This document shows, piece by piece, positions 1 to 9,184 of a DNA stretch of 31,996 nt. Every line of letters begins with the position of its first letter. The stretch's first letter is position 1. Made by a program: the position numbers and the translations under genes. Source of the stretch: CAG-632 sp963626805 (GTDB lineage Bacteria; Bacillota; Clostridia; Lachnospirales; Lachnospiraceae); the NCBI GenBank assembly GCA_963626805.1, contig CAVFXS010000062.1, forward strand, positions 1-31,996, in the 5' to 3' direction. Below the pieces are notes generated by a model. That model was given only the letters and a program-made list of their open reading frames with translations, was not told where the DNA came from and searched no databases.

Positions 1-329
1 GATTCCAGTAAATACATATTATTATTATCATCCACCATTGGAACCTCTATCGTCTCATTCAGCAATTCCTCTATGTCTTTCTTGTTTGTATAATCAGAAA
101 AATACTCCGAATATCCTAACGTCTCTATCCACTGTTGTAATTGTTTGGCATACTGCTTATTATTATCATATTTAGGATAATATAAGCCATTATCGCCTTC
201 TTCTAAATCTATGCAATAACTTCCATTGGTTTTTCTATCTATAGTCATGGCATTAACATTTACTGAAATTTCCTGCAGTAATAACAGCACACAGATAAAA
301 CAACTCATAATCCTTTTACATATTCTCAT
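1..329 (-). CDS. Secreted protein of unknown function (partial, 3' end outside window)
   Basis: An open frame of 109 codons runs from an ATG at 329 to the window edge without a stop. The start is preceded by GGGAGGAAG about 5 nt upstream, a good ribosome binding site. The first 27 residues form a signal peptide: basic MRICKR, then a hydrophobic stretch rich in Leu, Val, Ile and Cys, ending near VNA. The mature part is polar and acidic, with Asn and Asp runs (DDNNNN), and resembles nothing I can name. It lies downstream of the LRR/DUF4214 gene but beyond that gene's terminator, so it probably has its own promoter. Coding status rests on the open frame, ribosome binding site and signal peptide; function is unknown. 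Confidence 0.7.
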   Translation of the reverse strand, partial: MRICKRIMSCFICVLLLLQEISVNVNAMTIDRKTNGSYCIDLEEGDNGLYYPKYDNNKQYAKQLQQWIETLGYSEYFSDYTNKKDIEELLNETIEVPMVDDNNNMYLLE

Positions 330-392
330 ATATCTTCCTCCCGTCAACATATATCTTCATTTAATTTACTAATTTTATTACCTTATGAAATC

Positions 393-398
393 ATTATA
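393..398 (-). promoter_or_regulatory. Candidate -10 box for the partial secreted gene
   Basis: A perfect TATAAT on the minus strand lies about 64 nt upstream of the ATG at 329. The position 17 nt further upstream (416-421, ACCTAA) is a poor -35, so the call rests on the -10 alone. Confidence 0.3.
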
Positions 399-497
399 TC
401 GCACTGTTATTTTATTTAGGTCTTTCCTCAAGCGACAATTCGCTTTATTTTAACTCCGTCCTATCAATATACCTTTTTAAAAAAGAATATTATTCTT

Positions 498-529
498 AAA
501 AAAATTGAGGTCACAATATGTGACCTCAA
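498..529 (-). terminator. Rho-independent terminator after the LRR/DUF4214 gene
   Basis: A perfect 11-bp stem (505-515 pairing with 519-529, arms TTGAGGTCACA/TGTGACCTCAA, 3-nt loop) is followed on the minus strand by a run of seven U (498-504). It lies 26 nt past the stop codon at 555. Confidence 0.9.
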
Positions 530-554
530 CCTGATTTATTTTTATCTTTACACT

Positions 555-3368
555 CTACAATCCGAAGCTCTTTACGATCTTCTGGAACTCCGGACAGCCG
601 GCAAATGCTTCTAATACACTCTTCCGACTTTCGCCCTTATTCAGACGTCCTACCCAGTAGTTCAAGCCTCCCTGATCTGCCTCTCGACCCATAAAGGTTC
701 GATAAAGCACCTTTACATAAGCCGTGTTATTTAACTTCTTATTCGTGAATTCCGGTGCAAAGAAGAATTGTTCTGCCACCTGTACCGGCGTCTTACGTTT
801 TGCATTAATCTCTGCAGTCCAGTATTTTAATCCTGCGATTTCCGGATTTCTTCCTAAGGCTTTTGTATAAATCCTTGCTACATAAGCTTCCGACTTGGTG
901 TAATTACGAACAGTTATCCGACACGTTGCTTTTTTACCGCTACCATCTTTGGCTGTACAGGTAATCGTAACTGTTCCCACTGCTTTAGCTGTTACCTTTC
1001 CGGTACTGCTAACAGTTGCAATTCTGGTATTTGATGATTTCCAGGTTACTCCTTTATTCGTTGTATTTGTTGGTGTTACGGTTGCTTTTAATGACATACT
1101 TTCACCCTTGACTAAGGTTGCTTTTGTCTTATTCAAGGTAATCTTTGTCACTTTTATTACTGGATTCTTTACTGTAATCCTGCAGGTTGCCTTCGTACCG
1201 CTGCCATCTTTGGCTGTACAAGTAATCGTAACCGTTCCTACTGTTTTAGCTGTTACCTTTCCGGTACTGCTGACAGTCGCAATTTTAGTATTCGATGATT
1301 TCCAGGTTACTCCTTTATCCGTTGCATTCGTTGGTGTTACAGTCGCCTTTAACTGTAACGTTTTCCCCTTTTCAATACTTGCATTTGTCTTATTTAACGT
1401 AATCTCCGTTACTTTTACTTCCGACTTTGTTACTGTAACTTTACAGGTTGCTTTCGCCCCACTGCCATCTGTTGCACTACAGGTAATTACTGCACTGCCG
1501 GCTACCACTGCTGTTACCTTTCCGGTATTGTCTACTGTTGCTACTGCTGGGTTTGAAGACTCCCAATTTAAAATTTTATTCGTTGCTGTCTCTGGTGCAA
1601 TCGTTGCTGTAAGTACAGCAGTTTCTCCGCTTTTCAAATCCAGTATATTTTTTGAAAGGATTATTTCTGCAACTGAAACCGGAAGAATCTGATAACTTTT
1701 TTCCAGACTTCCTTCGTATAATCCAACTCCTGAAATCTGAATCGTATAAGTACCAATATCCTTTGCTGAAATCTCTCCACTAATTATATAATCCTTATTC
1801 TCTTTCAGTATTGTTCCCTTATAAGTTACAATTGGAACTACTCTCTGCATACTACCCGTGTAATACTTGTTTTCAATGGTTATTTCAGCTTTTGCAATAT
1901 CCATTTTTCTCATACCGACTATTTTCGTCTGTGATACTTCTGACGCTGTATCATATGCATATGGAATCATTACTCGTCCATTTTCATCTGCGGTAATTTG
2001 TATGACATATAACAAATTATCTGTGGTAATTTCAATATTCTCATCTTTTAGTACATAAAAATTATAAATTACGTTAGGTTCCAAATCACTATATTCGATA
2101 GATGAGTTAACTGAATTTACAGTTACCGTTGTATCCCCTTCTATCAATTTAACACCCTCAGATATATTATCAGATGCGGCATATGAATCTTGCTCTGATT
2201 CATGTGTCCATCCAATAACCTTAACATCAGGATCACATAATAACGTTTTTAATTCTATATTGTTACTCACATCTAAACTGCTCAATTTATTATTTTCACA
2301 ATATAAAATTTCCAGTGCTACATTTTGGCTCACATCCAGATTTTCCAACTGATTACCAGAACATTGTAATTTCTGCAACGCAACATTCTGTTTTACATCC
2401 AGATTCTTCAATTGATTTTCACCGCATTGTATGCCCTTTAATTTTATATTTTGGCTCACATCCAAACTATTCAGTTGATTTCCATCACAATGCAAAATTT
2501 CCAGTGCCACATTCTGGCTTACATCCAGATTTTCCAACTGATTATCACCACACTGTAAATCTGTTAATACTACATTCTGATCCACATTCAAGTTATCTAA
2601 CTGATTACTATCACAACATAAAATCTCCAACCATGTATTCTGACTTACATCCAAATTTTTCAACTGATTACCAGAACACTGCAATTTCTGTAATACTATA
2701 TTCTGGCTCACATCCAGACTATCCAGACTATTATTATTGCAGTACAATTCTTTCAGCTTTGAAAAAAATTCAATCCCTTTTAAACTGGATATTTCTTTGT
2801 TATTAACATCTATTATTAATACGTTATCAATTTCATTTTCTGATAACCTCCCATTTTTATCAGCATCCATCTTTTGTTCTACATATGCTCGAAAATTATT
2901 ATCCGGAAAATTATTTTCATCAATTAAAACTCCATGCACATAATCCAGGCATTCAAACATCTTACTTAATGGACGTAATGTTTGCCTTTCAATTAGGTAC
3001 GCTCTTACAACAAAATATTCGGGCATATTTTCTATATTAATTGGTATTGTTTGGGTAGTTATTGAGGGAGTTACTGTCGCAATTCCACTCCCCAACATTA
3101 CATCTCCGCTTTCATTATAAATAGCAACCAAGAGTTGAGCTGTATCTGCCACATTAAAATCTAATGTTACATTTTTTTCTCTGACTGTTAATGCATTAAT
3201 TTTGTATGTCTCATTAACATCTATATTTTCACTGTACTCCTCACTTTTTTGTCCTAAAGATTCCGTGTCTCTTTGTTCTATTTCCTCTGCAAATATAACA
3301 TTATTCCCCATAGGTGTTGTTAACATTAATACTACAGTTAATACACCTGCCAATATTCTTTTCTTCAT
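555..3368 (-). CDS. Secreted LRR / Big_2 / DUF4214 surface protein
   Basis: A 937-residue protein, exported through an N-terminal signal peptide (about 1-27). An EF-hand-like loop DADKNGRLSENE (168-179) is followed by eight to nine leucine-rich repeats of 21 residues (about 200-385) with the recurring core LDVSQN and a Cys in each turn, as in bacterial internalin-like surface LRRs. Next come an MBG-like beta domain (about 490-565), three Big_2 Ig-like domains (about 565-815) and a C-terminal DUF4214 domain (about 825-937). No LPXTG sorting signal is visible, so attachment to the wall would have to be non-covalent or the protein is released. The start has GGAGG 6 nt upstream. LRR and Big_2 arrays usually mediate adhesion or protein binding; the ligand is unknown. 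The last 60 residues are almost identical to those of the upstream neighbour. Confidence 0.88.
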   Translation of the reverse strand: MKKRILAGVLTVVLMLTTPMGNNVIFAEEIEQRDTESLGQKSEEYSENIDVNETYKINALTVREKNVTLDFNVADTAQLLVAIYNESGDVMLGSGIATVTPSITTQTIPINIENMPEYFVVRAYLIERQTLRPLSKMFECLDYVHGVLIDENNFPDNNFRAYVEQKMDADKNGRLSENEIDNVLIIDVNNKEISSLKGIEFFSKLKELYCNNNSLDSLDVSQNIVLQKLQCSGNQLKNLDVSQNTWLEILCCDSNQLDNLNVDQNVVLTDLQCGDNQLENLDVSQNVALEILHCDGNQLNSLDVSQNIKLKGIQCGENQLKNLDVKQNVALQKLQCSGNQLENLDVSQNVALEILYCENNKLSSLDVSNNIELKTLLCDPDVKVIGWTHESEQDSYAASDNISEGVKLIEGDTTVTVNSVNSSIEYSDLEPNVIYNFYVLKDENIEITTDNLLYVIQITADENGRVMIPYAYDTASEVSQTKIVGMRKMDIAKAEITIENKYYTGSMQRVVPIVTYKGTILKENKDYIISGEISAKDIGTYTIQISGVGLYEGSLEKSYQILPVSVAEIILSKNILDLKSGETAVLTATIAPETATNKILNWESSNPAVATVDNTGKVTAVVAGSAVITCSATDGSGAKATCKVTVTKSEVKVTEITLNKTNASIEKGKTLQLKATVTPTNATDKGVTWKSSNTKIATVSSTGKVTAKTVGTVTITCTAKDGSGTKATCRITVKNPVIKVTKITLNKTKATLVKGESMSLKATVTPTNTTNKGVTWKSSNTRIATVSSTGKVTAKAVGTVTITCTAKDGSGKKATCRITVRNYTKSEAYVARIYTKALGRNPEIAGLKYWTAEINAKRKTPVQVAEQFFFAPEFTNKKLNNTAYVKVLYRTFMGREADQGGLNYWVGRLNKGESRKSVLEAFAGCPEFQKIVKSFGL
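901..1690 (-). repeat. Three tandem Big_2-encoding repeats, period 261 bp
   Basis: Two segments offset by exactly 261 bp (87 codons; for example the CCATCTTTGGCTGTACA matches at 943 and 1204) are highly similar at the nucleotide level. A third copy at about 1422-1690 is more diverged. They encode the three Ig-like domains of the LRR protein. Confidence 0.8.
2225..2770 (-). repeat. LRR-encoding tandem repeats, period 63 bp
   Basis: Degenerate 63-bp units encode 21-residue leucine-rich repeats; the plus-strand text shows recurrent CACATCCAGA and CAACTGATTA words. This is protein-coding repeat structure, not CRISPR. Confidence 0.8.
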
Positions 3369-3433
3369 TTATTACCTCCACCCTTATTTTCTATATTGTG
3401 TAGACATTAGGCTTAAAAAGCATTTTATAAAAT

Positions 3434-3458
3434 TTGAGGCCGCAAAACGCGACCCCAA
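3434..3458 (-). terminator. Probable terminator after the PPC/DUF4214 gene
   Basis: A 10-bp stem (3434-3443 with 3449-3458, two G-U pairs when read on the minus strand, 5-nt loop) is followed by ATTTTATAAAA. It begins 23 nt past the stop at 3481. The arm sequence resembles that of the terminator at 498-529, suggesting the two surface genes share ancestry including the 3' flank. Confidence 0.7.
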
Positions 3459-3480
3459 ATCAACTATAATCTGATTTTTC

Positions 3481-5505
3481 TTACAGACCGAAGCTCTTTA
3501 CGATCTTCTGGAACTCCGGACAGCCGGCAAACGCTTCCAGCACACTCTTCCGACTTTCACCCCGGTTCAGACGACCTACCCAGTAGTTCAGACCTGCCTG
3601 ATCATACTCCCGTCCCATAAATGTACGATAAAGAACCTTAACATATTCCGTATTATTTAATCGCTTATTTGTAAATTCCGGTGCAAAGAAAAATTCTTCT
3701 GCCACCTCAACCGGTGTTCGGAATCCGTATTGAATCTCTTCTGTCCAATAATCCAGTCCATCTCGCTCCGCATTTCTGCCTAATGCTTTCGTGTAAATCC
3801 GTGCAACATATGCCTGTGTATTGTTATAAACTGTAATTTTACAGGTAGCTCTTTTTCCGCTTCCGTCTTTTGCACTACATGTGATTGTCGCCGTTCCTGA
3901 CGCCTTCGCTATTACCTTACCACTGGAAGATACCGTTGCTACCCTACTGTTTGATGATGTCCAGGTCACTGCTTTATTGTTTGCATTACTTGGTGATACC
4001 GTTGCCTTTAATGTAACGCTCTTTCCTTTATCCAGACCAACCCAGCTCTTATTCAGTTTGATCTTGCTTACTTTGATCGTAGGCGTCTGGATACGGAAGT
4101 TATAAGGGGAAGTTGTATAATCCCTTGTACTCCATGAATATTCTCCTTTAGGAACATGAACATATATGTAATATCGTCCTGCAGATAGCTTTAATGATCC
4201 ACTGCTGACCTTTGTATCATAGCCTCCAATGTTGTCTGACCAGATTTCATTTCCCTGACTATCCATCAGAATAACTTCCCATAACGGATCCTCATGTGCA
4301 AGCTTTACATGTGCGAAAATAAATTCTACGTTTCTTTTACTTGTTAAATTAAATGTATAATAATCCTCATCCGGGCCTTCTTTTATTGTCCCATAATATG
4401 TAGTGCCCCACTGAATTGCATCTGCCGTTGACTTGGTATTATTCAATTCTGTTTCCCACACATTTGAATAGGTACTATCTACTCTTAGAGTGTATGGTAT
4501 GTCTGTACGGTACACTCCTTTTGTTATTTTTACAAAATAAGTGCCTGCAGCAAGACCGATTTTGTCTGATGACATTGTCTGCTCATAACCACTTGATGCC
4601 AAAGCCTGTACTTCTTTTTGATCATTATTATAAATCGTTATATAATAATATACCCGGTCATCTTCCAGCATCTGATGCCCAAACGTAAGATTGATATATC
4701 CTGCTTTTGTTAATGTAAATTTATAATAATCTTCATCCTCACCTTTATCATAATTATAAAACAAATTTCCCCCATATGTTTTTCCTGTTTTAATCGTGTT
4801 TGCGGTTGTAAAAGTATTATTATATTCCGTCTCATATACTGATGATTGTTTAAAATTTACACACAGAGAATAATCCGGAGCATTATTCATATATTCTTCA
4901 ACTTCTATATAATATGTACCTTTCGGAAATCCTAATCTGCATGTAGTTATATTACGACTATATCCTTTCACGAGAAAATCATAAATTTCTTTCTGATTTG
5001 AATCATAGATTTTCACACCATAATATCTATAATCATGATCCACCATATCATGTTGGAAATTAAGCGTAAAATATCCGCTTTCTGTAATCGTAAACTCATA
5101 ATACTGCGTACCTGATCCATATACTCTCTGATTCACAGAAATTCTTTTAGCCGTTGTAAAACCACCTGCTGTCTGTGGTACTTCTGTATCTGTATCCTCT
5201 TCCGGAGTTTTTATATCTACTTCCGGATTCAAAACATCCACTGATACCTCTTCCTCAGCCTCTGTCTCGGGCTCGAATATACTGATATCCGGCAGCCTCT
5301 GATAATCGGTACTTTCTTCTGAGGTAGTCTCCGTCGTCGCTTCCTCCGTATCTTCTGTTGTTTCTTCTGTTGCCTCTGGAGATATCTCTGCTTCCATTTC
5401 TGATGCATATACATGCTTCATTTCCGGTACTCCTGACATCGGTATCGTCAATGCTACCGCCAACAATCCCGCTGTCAACCTTTTTAATAATCCTTTTCCT
5501 CTCAT
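3481..5505 (-). CDS. Secreted PPC-repeat / Big_2 / DUF4214 protein
   Basis: A 674-residue exported protein. Signal peptide about 1-35, then a Thr/Glu-rich low-complexity linker (about 36-110) containing TTE and TEE runs. Three consecutive beta-rich units (about 115-220, 225-345, 350-470) share features such as YYxFTxxxxGYxxxxF and G-TYY-I-V, typical of bacterial pre-peptidase C-terminal (PPC) domains. One Big_2 domain (about 475-560) and a DUF4214 domain (about 565-674) complete it. No peptidase or other enzyme domain is present, so it is probably a binding or structural surface protein. The start follows GAGGTGACAAACT. It lies 25 nt after the lipoprotein gene and is probably its co-transcribed partner. 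DUF4214 has no established function. Confidence 0.85.
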   Translation of the reverse strand: MRGKGLLKRLTAGLLAVALTIPMSGVPEMKHVYASEMEAEISPEATEETTEDTEEATTETTSEESTDYQRLPDISIFEPETEAEEEVSVDVLNPEVDIKTPEEDTDTEVPQTAGGFTTAKRISVNQRVYGSGTQYYEFTITESGYFTLNFQHDMVDHDYRYYGVKIYDSNQKEIYDFLVKGYSRNITTCRLGFPKGTYYIEVEEYMNNAPDYSLCVNFKQSSVYETEYNNTFTTANTIKTGKTYGGNLFYNYDKGEDEDYYKFTLTKAGYINLTFGHQMLEDDRVYYYITIYNNDQKEVQALASSGYEQTMSSDKIGLAAGTYFVKITKGVYRTDIPYTLRVDSTYSNVWETELNNTKSTADAIQWGTTYYGTIKEGPDEDYYTFNLTSKRNVEFIFAHVKLAHEDPLWEVILMDSQGNEIWSDNIGGYDTKVSSGSLKLSAGRYYIYVHVPKGEYSWSTRDYTTSPYNFRIQTPTIKVSKIKLNKSWVGLDKGKSVTLKATVSPSNANNKAVTWTSSNSRVATVSSSGKVIAKASGTATITCSAKDGSGKRATCKITVYNNTQAYVARIYTKALGRNAERDGLDYWTEEIQYGFRTPVEVAEEFFFAPEFTNKRLNNTEYVKVLYRTFMGREYDQAGLNYWVGRLNRGESRKSVLEAFAGCPEFQKIVKSFGL

Positions 5506-5530
5506 AGTTTGTCACCTCAGTTTCTTTTGT

Positions 5531-6391
5531 TTACCATGCATTAATCCCCGCTTCTGCCGCATCCGCATCGTCCCAGGAGGGAAGTTCCGGACTATCCACG
5601 GTAACCGTATAATCCAGAAATGGTGCGATATCCATTCCTTCACTATAAGAAATATGGACTCCACACTCTGATAAACTGGCACACGCTTCTTCATAGGTTG
5701 GTGTATAGGAACCGGCACTTTGAAATACATTTACAGTTGGATTCATGTTCTCATCCCAGTTGAATGCATACCCTGTCCATCCCATGATATTACCTCTCTT
5801 CTGACCTATCATTACCTCCCTGCCAGACATACAATCTCCACCAATAGATACAGATATCAGATAGTTTCCCTGTTGATAATATAGCTTTGCACCACTATCT
5901 GCATGTGGATATTGCAGACCAATCACCTGTCCATTTGCATAAGTATATATATCACCACCAGCCACAATTGTTGATGCAATCAATTCCGGTGTTCCATCCT
6001 GATCCAGATCTATCAGCATTGCCTGAATCAATGGAGAACCGGAAGCATCCAGTTCCCTAACTTTTGCAATATACGCTTCTTTCCATGCTGGAAGTGCAGC
6101 TTCCGTTGCAACCTCTGTTGCAACAGTGGTTGTCCCGACAGTTGTCTCCTCTGTAATTTCCTTTGTTGCCGTCTCAGATTTATCTTCTGTAGGATGTACC
6201 GTTGTACTTGGTTTCGTTGATTTCTCCGTTGTACCGGTATCGTCGGCAGCATCTTCCTCTGTACTGCCTCCGCCGACTGCCTGAATCAGAAAATTTGCCA
6301 GCTCCTGATCCGTTCCCTGCAAACCGCATCCGCTCAGTACAAATGCCAGTATTATAAACATTACTCCCGCAAATCGTACTTTTCTTTTCAT
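5531..6391 (-). CDS. Lipoprotein with Thr-rich linker, unknown function
   Basis: A 286-residue lipoprotein. A type II signal peptide ends in the lipobox LSGC (Cys at about residue 22), so the mature protein should be anchored to the outer face of the membrane. Residues about 45-95 are a Thr/Glu/Lys-rich linker. The globular part starts near WKEAYIAKVRELD and contains IDLDQDGTPELIA, an Asp-rich calcium-loop-like motif seen in many Lachnospiraceae lipoproteins. The family is not recognised beyond that. It starts 16 nt after the FHA gene, with GAGGGTGAG upstream, so it sits in the kinase/FHA operon and could be a surface element of the same pathway; this last point is inference. Confidence 0.82.
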   Translation of the reverse strand: MKRKVRFAGVMFIILAFVLSGCGLQGTDQELANFLIQAVGGGSTEEDAADDTGTTEKSTKPSTTVHPTEDKSETATKEITEETTVGTTTVATEVATEAALPAWKEAYIAKVRELDASGSPLIQAMLIDLDQDGTPELIASTIVAGGDIYTYANGQVIGLQYPHADSGAKLYYQQGNYLISVSIGGDCMSGREVMIGQKRGNIMGWTGYAFNWDENMNPTVNVFQSAGSYTPTYEEACASLSECGVHISYSEGMDIAPFLDYTVTVDSPELPSWDDADAAEAGINAW

Positions 6392-6407
6392 ATCAGCTCA
6401 CCCTCTG

Positions 6408-7094
6408 TTAGTTCTTCTGTTCCTTATCCTCTTTTTTAACATCATCCCAGCTGAAAGCTTCTGAACAGAATGGTACAAACATAAGCTTTGTATTACCTAC
6501 CTGAATCACATCATTTACTTTTAACTTTTCAAAATTCAGTACCAGATTATCGTTCAGATAAAAAAGTTCTCTGGATTCACCCGGCTGTGCCAGAAATTCC
6601 CGCCGCTTTGGCTCATACACAATCACTGCATGCTTGTCTCTGGATACACTGTTATCTTTCAGTACAACATCCATCTTTACCGAACGACCAATGAAGTTTC
6701 TTCCATCCTTCAGGTTAAAGCTTTTACCCATATCTTCACCCTGAATACATACCAGCCATCCTACTACCGGCTCAATTCCGGTCTCTGTCTCATAATAACG
6801 GACTGTCTTTGCATCATCGTCCGGTTCTGATATCGATACTTCCTGCATTGCCCGGCTGATATTCGCAGACAGAGAACCGGTCATCTGTTTTTCCGATTCC
6901 TGTCTTACAGATTCTGGTCTTACCGGTATACTCTTCTCTACTTTATCCACAGTTAATGCTTCCGTTTTGATATCATCATCCGGCTGGATTGCAACTGTCT
7001 CATCTGAGTTTCCGATTCCTCCTGCACAATGTGGACAACTGGCAAATTTGTCTGCATCATAAAAATGTCCCTTATCACATCTTTTTAAATTCAT
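6408..7094 (-). CDS. Zinc-ribbon FHA-domain protein
   Basis: A 228-residue cytoplasmic protein. The N terminus has a short zinc-ribbon-like pattern (C6, then CPHC around 20-23). A polar, probably disordered stretch follows with Thr-containing acidic segments (SDETVAIQPDDD, DDDAKTVRY), which could be phospho-acceptor sites. The C-terminal FHA domain (about 115-210) shows GRS, SVSRDKHAVIVYE and LNDN; FHA domains bind phosphothreonine peptides. The canonical STNGT motif is replaced by a weak equivalent. It follows the PP2C gene by 30 nt, with AAGGAGG 8 nt before the ATG. A role as effector or scaffold read by the adjacent kinases is inferred from context. Confidence 0.87.
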   Translation of the reverse strand: MNLKRCDKGHFYDADKFASCPHCAGGIGNSDETVAIQPDDDIKTEALTVDKVEKSIPVRPESVRQESEKQMTGSLSANISRAMQEVSISEPDDDAKTVRYYETETGIEPVVGWLVCIQGEDMGKSFNLKDGRNFIGRSVKMDVVLKDNSVSRDKHAVIVYEPKRREFLAQPGESRELFYLNDNLVLNFEKLKVNDVIQVGNTKLMFVPFCSEAFSWDDVKKEDKEQKN

Positions 7095-7124
7095 TTCTAA
7101 ATCCTCCTTAAAATATAAATATTT

Positions 7125-7961
7125 TTATGATAAATATTGATGATACTGCATCAATATTACCGACGTATTATCCTGACTGCCCGTGGTCTTTTCCATAACA
7201 ACCTGCGTCAGCTTCTGCGCTGCCTTATCTACATTTGGCAACTCTTTACATACGATTTTCTGTATCTCTTCATCTTCTAAACGCTTATATAAACCATCGC
7301 TACATAGGAGTATGACATCCTGATCACACAACTGAAACGGTATTGGATTAATATCCATTAGTGTTACATTTCCCATACCGATATAACTGATCAGCGCCTC
7401 ACCTTTCGCAATCCGGCTTAAATATTCCTCCTGCGATATCAACTCCTCCTTCAGAAGATTGTCTAACCGTAATTTATAATTATGATCTCTGGTCACCTGT
7501 TCAAATTCATTCCCTCGAATGATGTAAATGCGACTGTCTCCCACAGACAGCCAATATAATTTATCATCCTGTATAACTGCTGAAACAACGGTCGTACCTG
7601 CGTTCATAGCTTCACCGTCTTCCCGCATCAGACTGCTTACCCCATTATCCATATGAACGACCGCTCTACGATAAAATTCCGGTATCTGCTGATTCTCTCT
7701 TTCTTCATATTCCTGAGATAAGATTTGGATTGCCAACTGACTGGCTAACTCTCCACCTTCCATGCCGCCCATTCCATCACACACCACTGCAATTGCCATG
7801 TCACTTCCGCAACTGGTATAGATAGAATCCTGCTGATTCTTCCGGGTACCGATAATACTGGATGCCCCTACCGCAATATGACTTTTCTGTGACTCCGGCA
7901 CCGGTTCTTCAATCCGGATAGTTATAATATTTCTCTGTAACTCTGCCTGCTCCTTATTCAT
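7125..7961 (-). CDS. PP2C-family serine/threonine phosphatase
   Basis: A 278-residue soluble PPM/PP2C phosphatase. Metal-binding motifs are intact: D45 in RKNQQDS, CDGMGGMEGGE (61-71), GDSRIYII, CSDGLYKRL and the final QDNTSVI. It should dephosphorylate phospho-Ser/Thr on kinase targets and on the kinases. Its ATG lies inside the end of the upstream kinase gene (8-nt overlap), indicating translational coupling with that kinase, the usual pairing of PrkC/Stp type modules. A 30-residue N-terminal extension precedes the catalytic core. Confidence 0.93.
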   Translation of the reverse strand: MNKEQAELQRNIITIRIEEPVPESQKSHIAVGASSIIGTRKNQQDSIYTSCGSDMAIAVVCDGMGGMEGGELASQLAIQILSQEYEERENQQIPEFYRRAVVHMDNGVSSLMREDGEAMNAGTTVVSAVIQDDKLYWLSVGDSRIYIIRGNEFEQVTRDHNYKLRLDNLLKEELISQEEYLSRIAKGEALISYIGMGNVTLMDINPIPFQLCDQDVILLCSDGLYKRLEDEEIQKIVCKELPNVDKAAQKLTQVVMEKTTGSQDNTSVILMQYHQYLS

Positions 7962-9180
7962 ATATCCGCCCTACCTTTATATAAATCTTCTGGTTACCGA
8001 CTGTAATAACCTGCCTATCATCTACTATATAAATCTTACCCTTTTCCAACCGTGTACCATTTATATACGTACCATTTGTGGAATGATCTTGTATGTAAAA
8101 TTGCAACTCCATTGAATCATAGAAAATCTCGCAATGTTTGTTACTGACAAATGGATCTCCCTCTAAAAGGATCTGAGCCTGATGTTTAGACCTGCCAAGC
8201 ATAATCGGTGTATTCGGCGGAAGTTTATAACGACTTATCTGTCCCGTAATTTCCTGTACATCCAGATACGGATACCATGCTGATCTTGTCTCCACTGCCG
8301 GTTCCCATTGAAGGTCTTTCATAAACTCCTGCATTGTCTGCGTCCGATCAGAATAGCGGAGCTCCAATGCCCTGTCAAATGCATCTGATATATACACCGG
8401 CACCCCGATGTTCATATCCTTTAACTTCACATATGGCGTCCCGGCTATCCGTTCCGGTGCCTGCGGAAGCATTTTACCGGAAATTGCATAGTAAAAGGTT
8501 GCTGCCAGGGAATAAACATCGGTATAGCTGCCCTGATTCCCTTTTGAAGAATATTGCTCAAACGGTGCAAATCCGGGCTTTAATACAACCGATAATTTCT
8601 GATCACTCCGATTGATCATATACTTCGCATTTCCAAAATCTATTAATTTACCATGTCCGTTGGTCATGATAATAATATTTTCCGGACTGATATCCCGATG
8701 AAATATTTTCTTTCCCACATGAACCTTTTCCAATGCATCACACAGTTCAAATAACAGCGGCATCAGCTGATCATACGGAATGCGTCCGCCCATACTCCTC
8801 ATAAGGCCCTTCAAAGTGATTCCATCCAGATATTCCATCACAAAATAACTGGTTCCGTTTGCATTAAAATAATCCAGAATTTTTACGACCGCCTGTATAT
8901 TCTGCAGACTTTTTAAAATACTGGCTTCCTCCAGAAAACGCTTTCTTCCATGTTCATAAATTCCTCTTGTATCCTCCGACTTAGGTTGTAGCATAACTCC
9001 ATCGGGTGCCCGCATGGCAATTTCCATCGGTGCATATTCCTTAATTGCACATGGAATATTATTTAACGTGTCCATCGCCTTATAGGTGATTCCGAATCCA
9101 CCGGCTCCCAGCGGTTCCTGTAATCGATATTGATTTTGCAGAAAAGTTCCTTTTGCCAGTTCCAGCGAATCCTGCCTCAT
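7954..9180 (-). CDS. Soluble Hanks-type Ser/Thr kinase with C-terminal FHA domain
   Basis: A 408-residue protein with no membrane segment. Kinase domain about 18-290: glycine loop GAGGFG (25-30), ATP-anchoring K47 in CAIKEYAP, catalytic loop HRDISPEN (161-168) and DFG (181-183), so it is predicted active. FHA domain about 318-405: GRS (329-331), SNKH (346-349) and STNGT (367-371), all canonical phosphothreonine-recognition residues. The FHA could bind the kinase's own activation loop or recruit phosphorylated partners. It lies 4 nt after the upstream FHA gene and overlaps the PP2C gene downstream. It is the only kinase of the cluster without a transmembrane sensor, so it may be regulated through phosphopeptide docking. 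Confidence 0.94.
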   Translation of the reverse strand: MRQDSLELAKGTFLQNQYRLQEPLGAGGFGITYKAMDTLNNIPCAIKEYAPMEIAMRAPDGVMLQPKSEDTRGIYEHGRKRFLEEASILKSLQNIQAVVKILDYFNANGTSYFVMEYLDGITLKGLMRSMGGRIPYDQLMPLLFELCDALEKVHVGKKIFHRDISPENIIIMTNGHGKLIDFGNAKYMINRSDQKLSVVLKPGFAPFEQYSSKGNQGSYTDVYSLAATFYYAISGKMLPQAPERIAGTPYVKLKDMNIGVPVYISDAFDRALELRYSDRTQTMQEFMKDLQWEPAVETRSAWYPYLDVQEITGQISRYKLPPNTPIMLGRSKHQAQILLEGDPFVSNKHCEIFYDSMELQFYIQDHSTNGTYINGTRLEKGKIYIVDDRQVITVGNQKIYIKVGRIYE

Positions 9181-9184
9181 GTTC

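Noticed and set aside
429..444. AAGCGA-CAAT-TCGCTT hairpin upstream of the partial gene
   Set aside because: Only a 6-bp stem with no proper U tract in the minus-strand sense; too weak to call a terminator or operator.
949..1692. 247-codon plus-strand open frame
   Set aside because: It is antisense to the Big_2 repeats of the LRR protein; its repeated hydrophobic composition mirrors the repeats and it has no ribosome binding site or independent features.
2225..2770. Regular 63-bp repeats as a possible CRISPR array
   Set aside because: Repeats are contiguous, degenerate and in frame with an LRR protein; no unique spacers and no cas genes.
5200..6300. Thr/Glu-rich linkers of the surface proteins as substrates of the kinases
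   Set aside because: These linkers lie after signal peptides and should be outside the cell, away from the cytoplasmic kinase domains.
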